The notes beneath the pieces were generated by a model. That model did not search any database, was not told the DNA's origin, and saw only the letters and a list, made by a program, of their open reading frames with translations. Source: Flavobacterium sp. UBA6721 (lineage in GTDB: Bacteria; Bacteroidota; Bacteroidia; Flavobacteriales; Flavobacteriaceae). From it: a DNA stretch of 30,814 nucleotides. Below are positions 22,618 to 30,814 of this stretch, in pieces. Made by a program: the position numbers and the translations under genes. The first letter of the stretch is position 1. Each line of letters starts with the position of its first letter. The stretch lies in NCBI GenBank assembly GCA_002454195.1, contig DKIJ01000020.1, positions 1-30,814 of the forward strand, written 5' to 3'.

Positions 22618-23616
22618 ATGAAAGAAGTTACAAAAGAAGTATATTTAAAGTGGTATGAAGACATGCTACTTTGGAGAAAGTTTGAGGATAAACTAGCTGC
22701 GTTATACATCCAACAAAAAATTAGAGGATTTCTGCATTTATACAATGGTCAGGAAGCTGTACTTGCAGGAGCATTGCACGCAATGGATTTAACCAAAGAC
22801 AAAATGATTACTGCTTACAGAAACCACGTTCAGCCAATTGGAATGGGAACTGACCCAAGAAGAGTTATGGCGGAATTACTAGGTAAAGCAACTGGAACTT
22901 CTAAGGGAATGGGTGGTTCAATGCACATCTTTTCAAAAGAGCACGGTTTTTATGGTGGTCACGGAATTGTGGGTGCACAAATTCCTGTAGGAGCTGGAAT
23001 CGCTTTTGGAGATAAATACAACAATACAGGAGGTGTTACCTTAACTTATTTTGGTGATGGTGCTGCTCGTCAAGGTTCTTTACACGAAGCTTTCAACATG
23101 GCTATGTTATGGAAATTACCAGTAGTATTTATTGTTGAGAACAATGGATATGCAATGGGAACTTCTGTTGAAAGAACAGCTAACCATACTGATATTTGGA
23201 AATTAGGTTTAGGATACGAAATGCCTTGCGGACCAGTAGACGGAATGAACCCTGTAAAAGTTGCGGAAGCAATGACAGAAGCTATCGAAAGAGCGCGTCG
23301 TGGTGACGGACCAACTTTCTTAGAAATGAAAACATACCGTTATAGAGGTCACTCTATGTCGGATGCTCAATTGTATCGTACTAAAGAAGAAGTTGAAGAA
23401 TACAAAAAGATAGATCCAATCACTCAGGTTTTGGATATTATCAAAGAAAAAAAATACGCTACAGATGCTGAAATCGAAGCTATCGATGAAAGAGTAAAAG
23501 ATTTAGTTCAAGAATGTGTTGATTTTGCCGAATCATCTCCATATCCTGAATTAGAGCAATTATACGATGTAGTATACGCACAAGAAGATTATCCATTTAC
23601 ACCTCATAAACTATAA
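22618..23616 (+). CDS. pdhA: Pyruvate dehydrogenase E1 alpha subunit
   Basis: This 332-residue thiamine-diphosphate enzyme subunit has GFLHLYNGQEAV at 37-48, GKGMGGSMH-type residues near 95-103 and the ThDP-binding motif GDG (146-148) ending ENN (174-176). The regulated loop YRYRGHSMSDAQLYR comes near residue 241. It decarboxylates pyruvate together with the beta subunit and passes the hydroxyethyl group to lipoylated E2. It is followed seven bases later by the E2 gene. The beta subunit gene (pdhB) is not in this window and must lie elsewhere, a common arrangement in this group. Confidence 0.95.
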   Translation: MKEVTKEVYLKWYEDMLLWRKFEDKLAALYIQQKIRGFLHLYNGQEAVLAGALHAMDLTKDKMITAYRNHVQPIGMGTDPRRVMAELLGKATGTSKGMGGSMHIFSKEHGFYGGHGIVGAQIPVGAGIAFGDKYNNTGGVTLTYFGDGAARQGSLHEAFNMAMLWKLPVVFIVENNGYAMGTSVERTANHTDIWKLGLGYEMPCGPVDGMNPVKVAEAMTEAIERARRGDGPTFLEMKTYRYRGHSMSDAQLYRTKEEVEEYKKIDPITQVLDIIKEKKYATDAEIEAIDERVKDLVQECVDFAESSPYPELEQLYDVVYAQEDYPFTPHKL

Positions 23617-23623
23617 TATCAAT

Positions 23624-25261
23624 ATGGCAACAATTATTACAATGCCTCGTTTGAGCGATACAATGACGGAAGGAACGGTAGCGACTTGGCTAAAAAAAGT
23701 AGGAGACAAAATAAGCGAAGGAGATATCCTTGCAGAAATTGAAACTGACAAAGCTACTATGGAATTTGAGTCTTTCAACGAAGGAACTCTTTTACACATT
23801 GGTATTCCTGAAGGAGAAACTGCTCCAGTTGACTCATTATTAGCAATCATAGGAAACGAAGGTGAAGATATTTCAGCTTTATTAGCCGGAGGTGCTGCTC
23901 CAGCAGCTGCTGCTCCAGCTGTAGCTGAAAATAAAAAAGAAGAAGCAGCTGCTCCAGCTGCCACTAAACCAGCTGCTGCATTACCAGCTGGAGTAATCGT
24001 GGTTACAATGCCTCGTTTGAGCGACACCATGACTGAAGGAACTGTAGCTACCTGGTTGAAAAAAGTAGGTGACTCAGTTGCCGAAGGAGACATTCTTGCT
24101 GAAATCGAAACCGATAAAGCAACAATGGAATTTGAATCTTTCAACGAAGGAACATTATTATACATTGGAATCCAAGAAGGAAACACAGCTCCAGTTGATA
24201 GCCTTTTAGCTATTATCGGACCTGCTGGAACTGACATCAGCGGAATTGCTGACGGTTTCGTTGCTGGTGCTGCTCCACAAGCAGCTGCTCCTGCAGAAGA
24301 AACTAAAGCTGCTGCTCCAGCTGCTGCTGCAGAACCAGTTGTTCAGGAAGCTGCTGCTGACGGAAAAAGAATCCTTGCTTCTCCATTAGCTAAGAAAATT
24401 GCTTCTGACAAAGGAATCCAATTGAACCAAGTAAAAGGGTCTGGAGAAAACGGACGTATTGTAAAAAGCGATATCGAAAACTTTACTCCTGCTGCTGCCG
24501 CTCCTCAGGCTGCTGCATCATCTACTGCTCCTGCAAAAGCAGAAGCTGCTGCTCCAAAAGTATTTGTACCTGCCGGAGAAGTGTACACAGAAGAAATCAA
24601 AAATTCGCAAATGCGTAAAATCATTGCGAAACGTTTATCGGAATCTTTATTCACTGCACCTCACTACAACTTAGTTATCGAGGTAAGCATGGACGAAGCA
24701 ATGAAATCAAGAGCTACTATCAATACCGTTCCTGATACAAAAGTATCTTTTAACGATATGGTAATCAAAGCTTGTGCATTAGCATTGAAAAAACACCCAA
24801 AAATCAACTCTACTTGGAAAGAAGATGCTATCATCATCAATCACCACGTAAACATTGGAGTTGCTGTAGCTGTTGAAGACGGATTAGTGGTACCTGTATT
24901 ACGATTCACTGACGCTATGAGTTTATCTCAAATTGGTGCTAGTGTAAGAGACTTAGCAGGAAGAGCTAAAAACAAAAAATTAGGACCACAGGAAATGGAA
25001 GGAAGCACATTTACAGTTTCTAACCTTGGAATGTTTGGAATCACTGAATTCAACTCTATCATCAACCAACCTAACTCAGCTATCCTTTCTGTAGGAGCTA
25101 TCGTTGAGAAACCAGTGGTTAAAAACGGACAAATTGTTGTAGGTAACACCATGATGTTATCTCTAGCTTGCGACCACCGTACTATCGATGGAGCAACTGG
25201 AGCTCAGTTCTTACAAACATTAAAACAATACATTGAAAGCCCAGTAACAATGCTTGCATAA
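23624..25261 (+). CDS. pdhC: Pyruvate dehydrogenase E2, dihydrolipoamide acetyltransferase (two lipoyl domains)
   Basis: This 545-residue E2 has two N-terminal lipoyl domains (about 2-78 and 125-200) with lipoylated lysines K43 and K165, each in an ETDKATMEFES motif. Ala/Pro-rich flexible linkers join them, followed by a peripheral subunit-binding domain (about 250-288, ILASPLAKKIASDKGIQ) and a C-terminal catalytic core. The core's active-site motif DHRTIDGATG sits near 517-526. E2 forms the complex core and transfers acetyl to CoA. The two lipoyl domains are nearly identical in protein sequence, pointing to a recent internal duplication or strong gene conversion. A long open frame on the opposite strand is a shadow caused by the linkers' composition. 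The E3 gene is not in view. Confidence 0.95.
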   Translation: MATIITMPRLSDTMTEGTVATWLKKVGDKISEGDILAEIETDKATMEFESFNEGTLLHIGIPEGETAPVDSLLAIIGNEGEDISALLAGGAAPAAAAPAVAENKKEEAAAPAATKPAAALPAGVIVVTMPRLSDTMTEGTVATWLKKVGDSVAEGDILAEIETDKATMEFESFNEGTLLYIGIQEGNTAPVDSLLAIIGPAGTDISGIADGFVAGAAPQAAAPAEETKAAAPAAAAEPVVQEAAADGKRILASPLAKKIASDKGIQLNQVKGSGENGRIVKSDIENFTPAAAAPQAAASSTAPAKAEAAAPKVFVPAGEVYTEEIKNSQMRKIIAKRLSESLFTAPHYNLVIEVSMDEAMKSRATINTVPDTKVSFNDMVIKACALALKKHPKINSTWKEDAIIINHHVNIGVAVAVEDGLVVPVLRFTDAMSLSQIGASVRDLAGRAKNKKLGPQEMEGSTFTVSNLGMFGITEFNSIINQPNSAILSVGAIVEKPVVKNGQIVVGNTMMLSLACDHRTIDGATGAQFLQTLKQYIESPVTMLA

Positions 25262-25283
25262 TTACTGATTCAATATATAAAAT

Positions 25284-25320
25284 AAAAAACCCGTCTTGTG
25301 TAAAACTTGACGGGTTTTTT
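25284..25320 (+). terminator. Terminator of pdhAC
   Basis: AAAAACCCGTC (25285-25295) and GACGGGTTTTT (25309-25319) form a perfect 11-bp stem around a 13-base loop and end in a T-run. Confidence 0.88.
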
Positions 25321-25334
25321 ATTTGGTTTTATTT

Positions 25335-25465
25335 GGGCATGCCCTCACTTCCGCTATGGCTGCAGTGCGGTCGGGCTGTCCGCTATATTCCCGAATATGA
25401 AAAACTACGGTTAAAAAACCTTGATTTTCTATTTCGGGAGATGCCGCTTCCATCCCTTATGCGAA
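25335..25465. repeat. GC-rich island, probably a dispersed intergenic repeat
   Basis: This block is far richer in G and C than its surroundings. It starts with the palindrome GGGCATGCCC (25335-25344) and includes GCGGTCGGGCTGTCCGCTAT, and GATGCCGCTTCCATCCC near the end. Its opposite-strand and forward frames have no protein character. I recall similar GGGCxTxCCC...TCGGGCT...GATGCCGCTTC...ATCCC blocks repeated between genes of other Flavobacterium genomes, but cannot confirm copies here. It follows the pdhC terminator. The 25262-25585 stretch holds only this and that terminator. Confidence 0.5.
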
Positions 25466-25518
25466 ACAACGCACTTTTAATAATTTACCAATTTTGTTTA
25501 AATCTAATTCTCATTTAT

Positions 25519-25711
25519 TTACTCAATAACAAAGATTTAAATTCTTCATAAAAATTAAAACATAAAAAAGCTATAACAAGAATTGTTATAATACCGACAA
25601 TAAAAGCAAATGAAAATTATCAATACATTCATTTAAAGAACCTTTAAATCCTTTAAAAATCCAAATAACAAAACCTCCTATAATTCTAATATCACCTGTA
25701 CCGCCCAACAT
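25519..25711 (-). pseudogene. Small membrane protein, probably frameshifted
   Basis: From ATG 25711 a frame runs MLGGTGDIRIIGGFVIWIFK and closes at 25586 after 41 residues. Directly before that stop, a neighbouring frame carries a strong membrane segment, FAFIVGIITILVIAFLCF, ending in YEEFKSLLLSK at 25519. Restoring one base in the short A/T run near 25610 would join them into about 63 residues with two hydrophobic helices. It lies seven bases after the preceding small gene, suggesting a pair. I do not recognise the family. The break may be a real mutation or a sequence error. Confidence 0.4.
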
Positions 25712-25718
25712 AATACCG

Positions 25719-25964
25719 TTAATTATATATCATAAAGATAACTAATAAAAAAATAATTAATCCGAATATAATAACTCCGATCATATGAATCAATTCGGAA
25801 TTCTCATCTCTCTTTTTTACACTAACTTTTGGCGACCATAATTGAGAAAACGGAATATAATTTACATTCTTAAAGAGACCTAATATATTAAAATAAACAT
25901 ATCTAAGTAATGCTCCCAAAAACTCTAACAAAAATCTCCCAATTATTATTTGTAATATATCCAT
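25719..25964 (-). CDS. Small membrane protein, unknown
   Basis: This 81-residue protein has an N-terminal hydrophobic stretch (ILQIIIGRFLLEFLGALLRYVYF), a charged middle (SPKVSVKKRDENSELIH) and a C-terminal membrane segment (MIGVIIFGLIIFLLVIFMIY). It is probably an inner-membrane hairpin with a cytoplasmic or periplasmic loop. No family is recognised. It lies 27 bases after the glycosyltransferase stop and just before the frameshifted small membrane ORF, so the three may share a transcript. No signature of a toxin, immunity protein or holin is decisive. Confidence 0.55.
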   Translation of the reverse strand: MDILQIIIGRFLLEFLGALLRYVYFNILGLFKNVNYIPFSQLWSPKVSVKKRDENSELIHMIGVIIFGLIIFLLVIFMIYN

Positions 25965-25991
25965 TTATAAAATTCAACATCTAAATATAAC

Positions 25992-27233
25992 TCATTTATT
26001 CTTCTCCTCAATCCATTTCGACATATACTTCGTACTTCGCAAAGTATGATGTTGCAACAACTCACCCATAAAATTATTCAAACGGTGCTGCTTTAAATTC
26101 GCAACTAAAAAATCAATTTGCTTAGCAAAATCATCTTCAAACGATTCTCTTAAATAACGTTGCTTAATAATTGCAACTCCGTTTTCCTGAGCTTGAAGCC
26201 AAATTTCTTTATCTTGATACAATTGCACTGCTTTTTCAGCAAATAATGCAGCATTATCTTCCACAAAGCCATTCCATTCTAAATCAGCCTGCATGGATTC
26301 GGCTCCAATTGCTGTAGTCACACTTGGAGTTCCGCATTGCATGGCTTCCAATAATTTTCCTTTTATTCCGGCACCAAAACGCAAAGGCGCTAAAACCACT
26401 CTCGCTTTCTGTACAACTTCAACAGCACTTTCGGCTCGCCCATGAATTAAAAAACCCTCTTTTGGATTATGCAATTGCAGTACTTTTTGCGTGGGATAAG
26501 CACCATAAACATTTAAAACGCCTTCCGGTAATTGTTTTTTTATCAAGGGCCAAATCGTTTCTTTCAAATATTGAACAGCATTCCAATTAGGCTCATGATA
26601 AAAATTCCCAATTATAACAAAATCTTTTCGTTCTTCATAAGAAAGCAATTTATCTAATTCGGGAACAGCATTCGATGCTAATAAAAGCGGTAAATAATAC
26701 AACAAAGAACTATCAATCTTAAAAAAATTGGTCAATAATTCCATTTCGTACTCCGAAATCATTAGAGATAAATCACAACGCAAAATACTGGCAATTTCTC
26801 TTTTGGCAACTTCTTCAACTAATAAATCAGAAATTTGAAAGTCACGTTTTGCTTTCAAAGCTTTTTGTCTTGCTGTGCGTAAACAATGTAAATCTTCGGT
26901 ATCTAAAATTCGTAAAGCATCCGGACAATTTTCGGCCACACGCCAGCCAAATTGCTCTTCAACCATAAATCGGTCAAACAAAACAATATCTGGATTTAAT
27001 TCTTTTGCGAAAGCATCAAAACTGGAACAATTTAAAGCAATGTCTTTCTTCGTCACATTAAAGTCACTTAAATCCACCATAAACTCAGAATCCTGAGCTG
27101 GACTAGCAAAAGTAATGGCATAACCCTGATTTTGAAACAACGAGATTAACTGTATCATCCTTCCACCTGCTGCGGAAGAATTGGGTTCTGGCCAAACCGA
27201 TCCAATAATTAAAAGCCTTCGATTATCATCCAT
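25992..27233 (-). CDS. GT-B fold glycosyltransferase (family 1/4-like)
   Basis: This 413-residue protein has two Rossmann-like halves. The N-terminal half has LLIIGSVWPEPNSSAAGGRMIQL, where the glycine-rich loop binds the acceptor phosphate side. The C-terminal half has FVIIGNFYHEPNWNAVQYL, LNVYGAYPTQKVL, then the donor-binding segment VVLAPLRFGAGIKGKLLEAM with the following CGTPSVTT, the classic GT4-like E-x7-E region in reduced form. It should transfer a sugar from a nucleotide donor to a surface glycan or lipid. The substrate is unknown and no polysaccharide cluster surrounds it. It is divergent from miaE across a 108-base gap. Confidence 0.85.
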   Translation of the reverse strand: MDDNRRLLIIGSVWPEPNSSAAGGRMIQLISLFQNQGYAITFASPAQDSEFMVDLSDFNVTKKDIALNCSSFDAFAKELNPDIVLFDRFMVEEQFGWRVAENCPDALRILDTEDLHCLRTARQKALKAKRDFQISDLLVEEVAKREIASILRCDLSLMISEYEMELLTNFFKIDSSLLYYLPLLLASNAVPELDKLLSYEERKDFVIIGNFYHEPNWNAVQYLKETIWPLIKKQLPEGVLNVYGAYPTQKVLQLHNPKEGFLIHGRAESAVEVVQKARVVLAPLRFGAGIKGKLLEAMQCGTPSVTTAIGAESMQADLEWNGFVEDNAALFAEKAVQLYQDKEIWLQAQENGVAIIKQRYLRESFEDDFAKQIDFLVANLKQHRLNNFMGELLQHHTLRSTKYMSKWIEEKNK

Positions 27234-27316
27234 AGTATCACAAAATTACCGTCACAAAATAATGCTAAATTTCTTAAAAAAGAGATTCAAGAAGAATAAA
27301 CCTTTAAAATAAAGAT

Positions 27317-27324
27317 TAATTTTG
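27317..27324 (+). promoter_or_regulatory. Candidate miaE -7 promoter box
   Basis: TAATTTTG matches TAnnTTTG, 17 bases before the miaE start codon. No TTG is seen at the usual distance. Confidence 0.5.
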
Positions 27325-27341
27325 CATAAAATTAGAAAGAT

Positions 27342-27923
27342 ATGTTGGGATTAAAATTAGCCACTGACCCACGATGGGTAAATATAGTAGAATCTAATAT
27401 CGAAGAAATTTTGACCGATCACGCCTGGTGCGAACAAAAAGCAGCTTCCAATGCTATTAGTCTTATCACACAAAACTCTGAAAAGCAAGAACTAGTTGAC
27501 GAACTAATTCTAATTGCTCAGGAAGAAATGGAGCATTTCAAAATGGTTTATGACTTAATCAAAGAAAGAGGTTTGACTTTTGGTCGCGAACGCAAAGACA
27601 GCTACGTAAACGAACTCTTCAAATTTATGAAAAAGGACGGAAGCCGTAATGATGCTTTGTGCGAGCGATTATTGTTTTCAGCCATGATTGAAGCCAGAAG
27701 TTGTGAGCGTTTCAAAGTGCTATCAGAAAACATTAAAGACCCTGAATTATCCAAATTTTATCGCGATTTAATGATTAGTGAAGCGGGACATTATACTACT
27801 TTTTTAAAATTTGCAAAGAAATATGCTGATAATGTTGACGTAGACAAACGCTGGGCAGCGTGGATTGAATATGAAACAACTATCATTACCCATTATGGTA
27901 AAAGCGAAACCGTTCACGGATAG
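27342..27923 (+). CDS. miaE: tRNA-(ms2io6A) hydroxylase MiaE
   Basis: This 193-residue ferritin-like di-iron monooxygenase hydroxylates the isopentenyl group of ms2i6A37 in tRNA. The iron ligands are visible: CEQKAASNA (N-terminal Glu), the E-x-x-H pair in AQEEMEHFKMV, the Glu of AMIEARSCERF and the E-x-x-H of SEAGHYTTFLK. The length matches the family. It is well known in Gammaproteobacteria and widespread in Bacteroidota. It starts at the first ATG after a good promoter box. It is followed 45 bases later by the AsmA-like pseudogene; no functional link is evident. Confidence 0.93.
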   Translation: MLGLKLATDPRWVNIVESNIEEILTDHAWCEQKAASNAISLITQNSEKQELVDELILIAQEEMEHFKMVYDLIKERGLTFGRERKDSYVNELFKFMKKDGSRNDALCERLLFSAMIEARSCERFKVLSENIKDPELSKFYRDLMISEAGHYTTFLKFAKKYADNVDVDKRWAAWIEYETTIITHYGKSETVHG

Positions 27924-27968
27924 TGATAAAAACCATCATAAAATACACTCAATACAACTTCATTAATT

Positions 27969-30710
27969 ATGTCTACAACAAAAGTGATTTTTATTAAAAT
28001 CGGTAAATATATTGGTACCACAATAATTGCATTATTGGCCTTCATGTGTATAGCACCACTAATTTTTGAAGACAAATTTAATGAAGAAATAAAAAAAGTA
28101 GCCAATCAAAAACTGAATGCAAAATTGGATTATTCTAAATCTAACATTTCGTTTTTCACACATTTCCCATCATTAACTGTAAGTTTAGAAAACTTTAGTC
28201 TTAATGGATCTAAACCATTTGATAATGAAAAATTAATTACGGCTAAATAAGTTGCTTTTGGAATTAATGTTTATAGTTTAATTTTTGGAAAAGCAATTAA
28301 TATTGATAAAATATTCCTATCGAATGCCGACATCAATGTTAAGGTAAACAAAGAAGGATTTGCTAACTACAATGTATACAAATCCAGCAAAACTCAAACC
28401 GAAGAAAAGGAATCAGACAATTCATTAAAACTGGAAAGTATTGAAATCAATAACAGTAAAATTGTTTATGATGATTTATCTACAAAATTACACTTTGACA
28501 TTTTTGGTTTCGACTATTTGGGTAAAGGCGATTTAAGCAAGGCTATCTTTGATTTATCATCTAAGGCAAAAATTGCCAAACTCAATCTGTTATATGATAA
28601 TGAACCTTATTTGATGAATAAAAAAGTGAATGCAGACCTTATCACAAAGGTCAATGTGAATTCGCTATCTTTTATTTTTCAGCAGAATGATTTAAAAATC
28701 AACAATCTTATTGTTGACTTTAAGGAAAAATTTGACTTCCTAAAAGAAGGTTACAACATGGATTTTATCCTAAAAACAACTAATAGTAATCTTCATGATT
28801 TCTTTACTGCTTTTCCTCCAAAATTCATTACTTGGCTCGATAAAACCCAATTAACTGGAAAAACCGACTTTAATTTGACCTTAAAAGGGAATTATATCGC
28901 CTCAAAAAATATTGCACCTAACCTTGAATTCGATTTTAAAATTAAAGAGAGTAGCTTAAATTATAATCAAAGCCCAGCCACAATAAGCAATTTAAATATG
29001 GATTTTGATACCCAATTGCCATCTTTAAATCCTGATTCGTTAATTATAGACCTAAGAAACCTTTCGCTTTCGATAGGAAAAGAAACACTTCATGCCAAAT
29101 TATACAGCACTGGAACAGAAGTTTTAGATATCAATGCAGCAATTAAAGCAAAAATAGATTTAGAAAAATTAAATCGTGCTATTGGAATTCCTGATTTAGA
29201 ATTGAAAGGAATGCTTATTACAGATGGAACTGCTAAAGGAAAATTCGACAAGAAAAAAGGAACATTCCCTATCACTAATGCGGTTATTAATCTACAAAAT
29301 GGGTATATTATAACACCGTATTATCCAAATCCAATAAGTAATATCGAAATAGTTTCGATCATTTCTAATCCAAAAGGTACGTTTGAAGATTTAAAAGTAG
29401 TCTTACAACCTGCTCCATTTACTTTTGAAAAAACCCGTTTTTGTAAAAGCCAATTTAAGCAACTTTGACAATCTTATTTATGATATCAATGCAAAAGGAA
29501 CTTTAGATGTAGGAAAAATATATAAAGTGTTTTCTCAAAAAGGTTTGGATGTTGATGGCTTCATCAAAACTAATCTTGCATTAAAAGAAAAACAAAGCGA
29601 TGCCGAAAGAGGCAATTATACGAAGCTTAGAAATTCTGGAACTCTGGAGATTAGAAATATTCAATTAACTTCAGAATAATTGCCAAAAAAAATCCTAATT
29701 AAAGAAGGTGTTTTCAAATTCAACAATGACAAAATGAGTTTCAATACTTTCTTAGCATCTTATGGACAATCTGATTTTAAACTAAATGGTTACTTACGAA
29801 ATGTATTTAACTATATTACTTCAAAAGACGGTGTTTTAAAAGGGTCTTTTACCATGAGTTCTAAATTCATCAATGCTGATGAATTCATGTCACAAACAAC
29901 AGTAAACACAAACGAAACAAAATCCACAACTGCCCCTGCATCTACAGCCAAAACAGAAACGGGAGTAATTGTAATTCCGACTAATTTAGATTTACAATTT
30001 ATAGCCAATGCTCAAAATGTAAACTTTAACGGTTTGACATTGAAAAATGCAAAAGGAAGTTTACAAATGAAAAACGGTTTACTGACAATGCACAATACCG
30101 GATTTGATTTAATTGGTTGTAATGTTACCATGGATGCTACTTATAAAAGTGTTTCTCCTAAAAATACTCAATTTGGCTACCATATTAAAGCCAATGAATT
30201 CGATATTAAACGTGCTTATAATAAAGTTAAAATTTTTAGAGAAATGGCTAGTGCAGCCGAAAAAGCTCAAGGAATTATCTCTTTAGATTATACGCTAAAA
30301 GGACGATTGAACGAAAATATGGAGACTGTGTTTCCATCCTTAACAGGAAATGGAGTGATCTCAGTAAAAATGTCAAAATGTACGGCATGAAAATGTTTAG
30401 CAGTGTTGCTAAGAAAACAGATAAAGAAAGTATTAAAAATCCAGAATTAAACAAGGTTGATATTAAAACTTCTATCAAAAACAACATCATCACTGTAGAA
30501 CGTTTTAAATTTAAATTTGCGGGATTCAGACCAAGAATTGAAGGAACAAGTAGTCTAGACGGAAGATTAAATCTTAAAATGAGACTTGGTTTACCTCCAT
30601 TAGGAATACTGGGAATTCCACTAACTATTACAGGAAATAAAGACAATCCAAAAATAAAATTAGGAAGACAATCCGAAGATTTAGAAGAAACAAAAGATTC
30701 CATTCAATAA
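27969..30710 (+). pseudogene. AsmA-like inner-membrane protein gene, multiply broken
   Basis: The full gene would encode about 913 residues. It has an N-terminal membrane anchor (IGTTIIALLAFMCIAPLIF), the AsmA-type start KLDYSKSNISFFTHFPSLTVSLENFSL, long repetitive beta-rich sequence and a C-terminal RIEGTSSLDGRLNLKMRLGLP block. AsmA-like proteins span the periplasm and bridge lipid transport to the outer membrane. Four lesions are visible: TAA at 28248-28250, a +1 shift in an A-run near 29430 (A6 where A5 is needed), TAA at 29677-29679, and a one-base loss in an A-run near 30371 (A5 where A6 is needed). The shifts compensate, so the last part returns to the starting frame. The homopolymer lesions could be sequencing errors; the two stops are harder to explain so. 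Confidence 0.88.
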
Positions 30711-30712
30711 TC

Positions 30713-30758
30713 TATATAAAAGAAAACCATCTCAATGATATGTTTTTCTTTTTATATA
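30713..30758. terminator. Long AT-rich terminator-like inverted repeat
   Basis: TATATAAAAGAAAA with a short extension pairs, with one bulge, with TTTTTCTTTTTATATA across a loop near CTCAATG. It lies just after the AsmA-like stop and includes a T-run on the plus strand. Confidence 0.6.
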
Positions 30759-30794
30759 AGTTTTCAAAATTAAAACTTAATATCACTTATAAAG

Positions 30795-30814
30795 AAAAAA
30801 AAAAAAAAAAAAAA
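30795..30814. other. Terminal run of 20 A at the window edge
   Basis: The sequence ends in 20 consecutive A. Such a terminal homopolymer is typical of an assembly stopping point, so the true downstream sequence is uncertain. Confidence 0.6.

Noticed and set aside
23611..24237. Long minus-strand open frame (208 codons) over the lipoyl domains of pdhC
   Set aside because: It is a composition effect of the Ala/Pro-rich repeated domains; its own internal repeat simply mirrors the lipoyl duplication.
25333..25551. A 72-codon plus-strand frame over the GC-rich island
   Set aside because: The protein has no recognisable character and the DNA looks like a non-coding repeat.
4516..29679. TAA recoding to explain the three in-frame ochre stops
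   Set aside because: The expected residues differ (likely Gln in the aquaporin, Glu/Lys and Tyr in AsmA), intact genes end normally at TAA, and frameshifts coexist, so decay or error is simpler.
1..30814. CRISPR array, rRNA operon, prophage structural genes or replication origin
   Set aside because: No regularly spaced repeats, rRNA-like sequence, capsid/tail/terminase genes or DnaA-box clusters were seen.

Overview
The window looks like a piece of a Flavobacterium-type genome (Bacteroidota, Flavobacteriaceae). It is AT-rich. Several promoters match the Bacteroidota -7 element TAnnTTTG, and start codons generally lack Shine-Dalgarno sequences. It carries lineage-typical genes: the gliding lipoprotein gldJ beside murF, the type IX secretion protein porV, and pdhA next to a two-lipoyl E2. 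The right edge ends in a run of 20 A, so it is probably a contig end.

Region 1 (about 120-8250, all minus strand) is a tightly packed 11-gene arsenosugar cluster. In transcription order it encodes a secreted rhodanese, an AhpD-like peroxidase, the radical SAM enzyme ArsS, a TIGR04282-type glycosyltransferase, purine nucleoside phosphorylase, an aquaporin broken by an in-frame TAA, the methyltransferase ArsM, an outer-membrane barrel, a histidine-box membrane hydroxylase, a secreted DUF547 protein and a TIGR04283-type glycosyltransferase. ArsM should make dimethylarsenic, ArsS should attach the 5'-deoxyadenosyl group, the phosphorylase can remove adenine, and the glycosyltransferases can finish the sugar. 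The hydroxylase, DUF547 protein, barrel and aquaporin suggest an unexplained membrane, export or lipid step.

Region 2 (8.3-14.2 kb) is an accessory stretch of minus-strand genes. It holds a DUF2007 protein, two Crp/Fnr-like regulators, a TetR regulator with a clear operator, an OsmC protein, a CMD-family AhpD-like protein, fragments of an SDR and of a beta-propeller protein, and a CTnDOT-class tyrosine recombinase. This stretch ends just beyond the 3' end of a tRNA-Ser(UGA), which suggests an eroded integrated element.

Region 3 (14.4-25.3 kb) is mostly core: tRNA-Ser, glpD (with a terminator-like hairpin touching its start codon), murF, gldJ, then divergently porV, cdd, pdhA and pdhC. An intact-looking 916-bp IS982-like element lies between gldJ and porV, where porU, the T9SS sortase gene, lies in F. 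johnsoniae. No trace of porU is visible here.

Region 4 (25.3-30.8 kb) holds a GC-rich repeat-like island, two small membrane ORFs (one probably frameshifted), a GT-B glycosyltransferase, miaE, and a full-length AsmA-like gene inactivated by two in-frame stops and two homopolymer frameshifts. The broken aquaporin and AsmA, the gene fragments, the IS and the missing porU together suggest ongoing gene loss, although some single-base lesions could be sequence errors.
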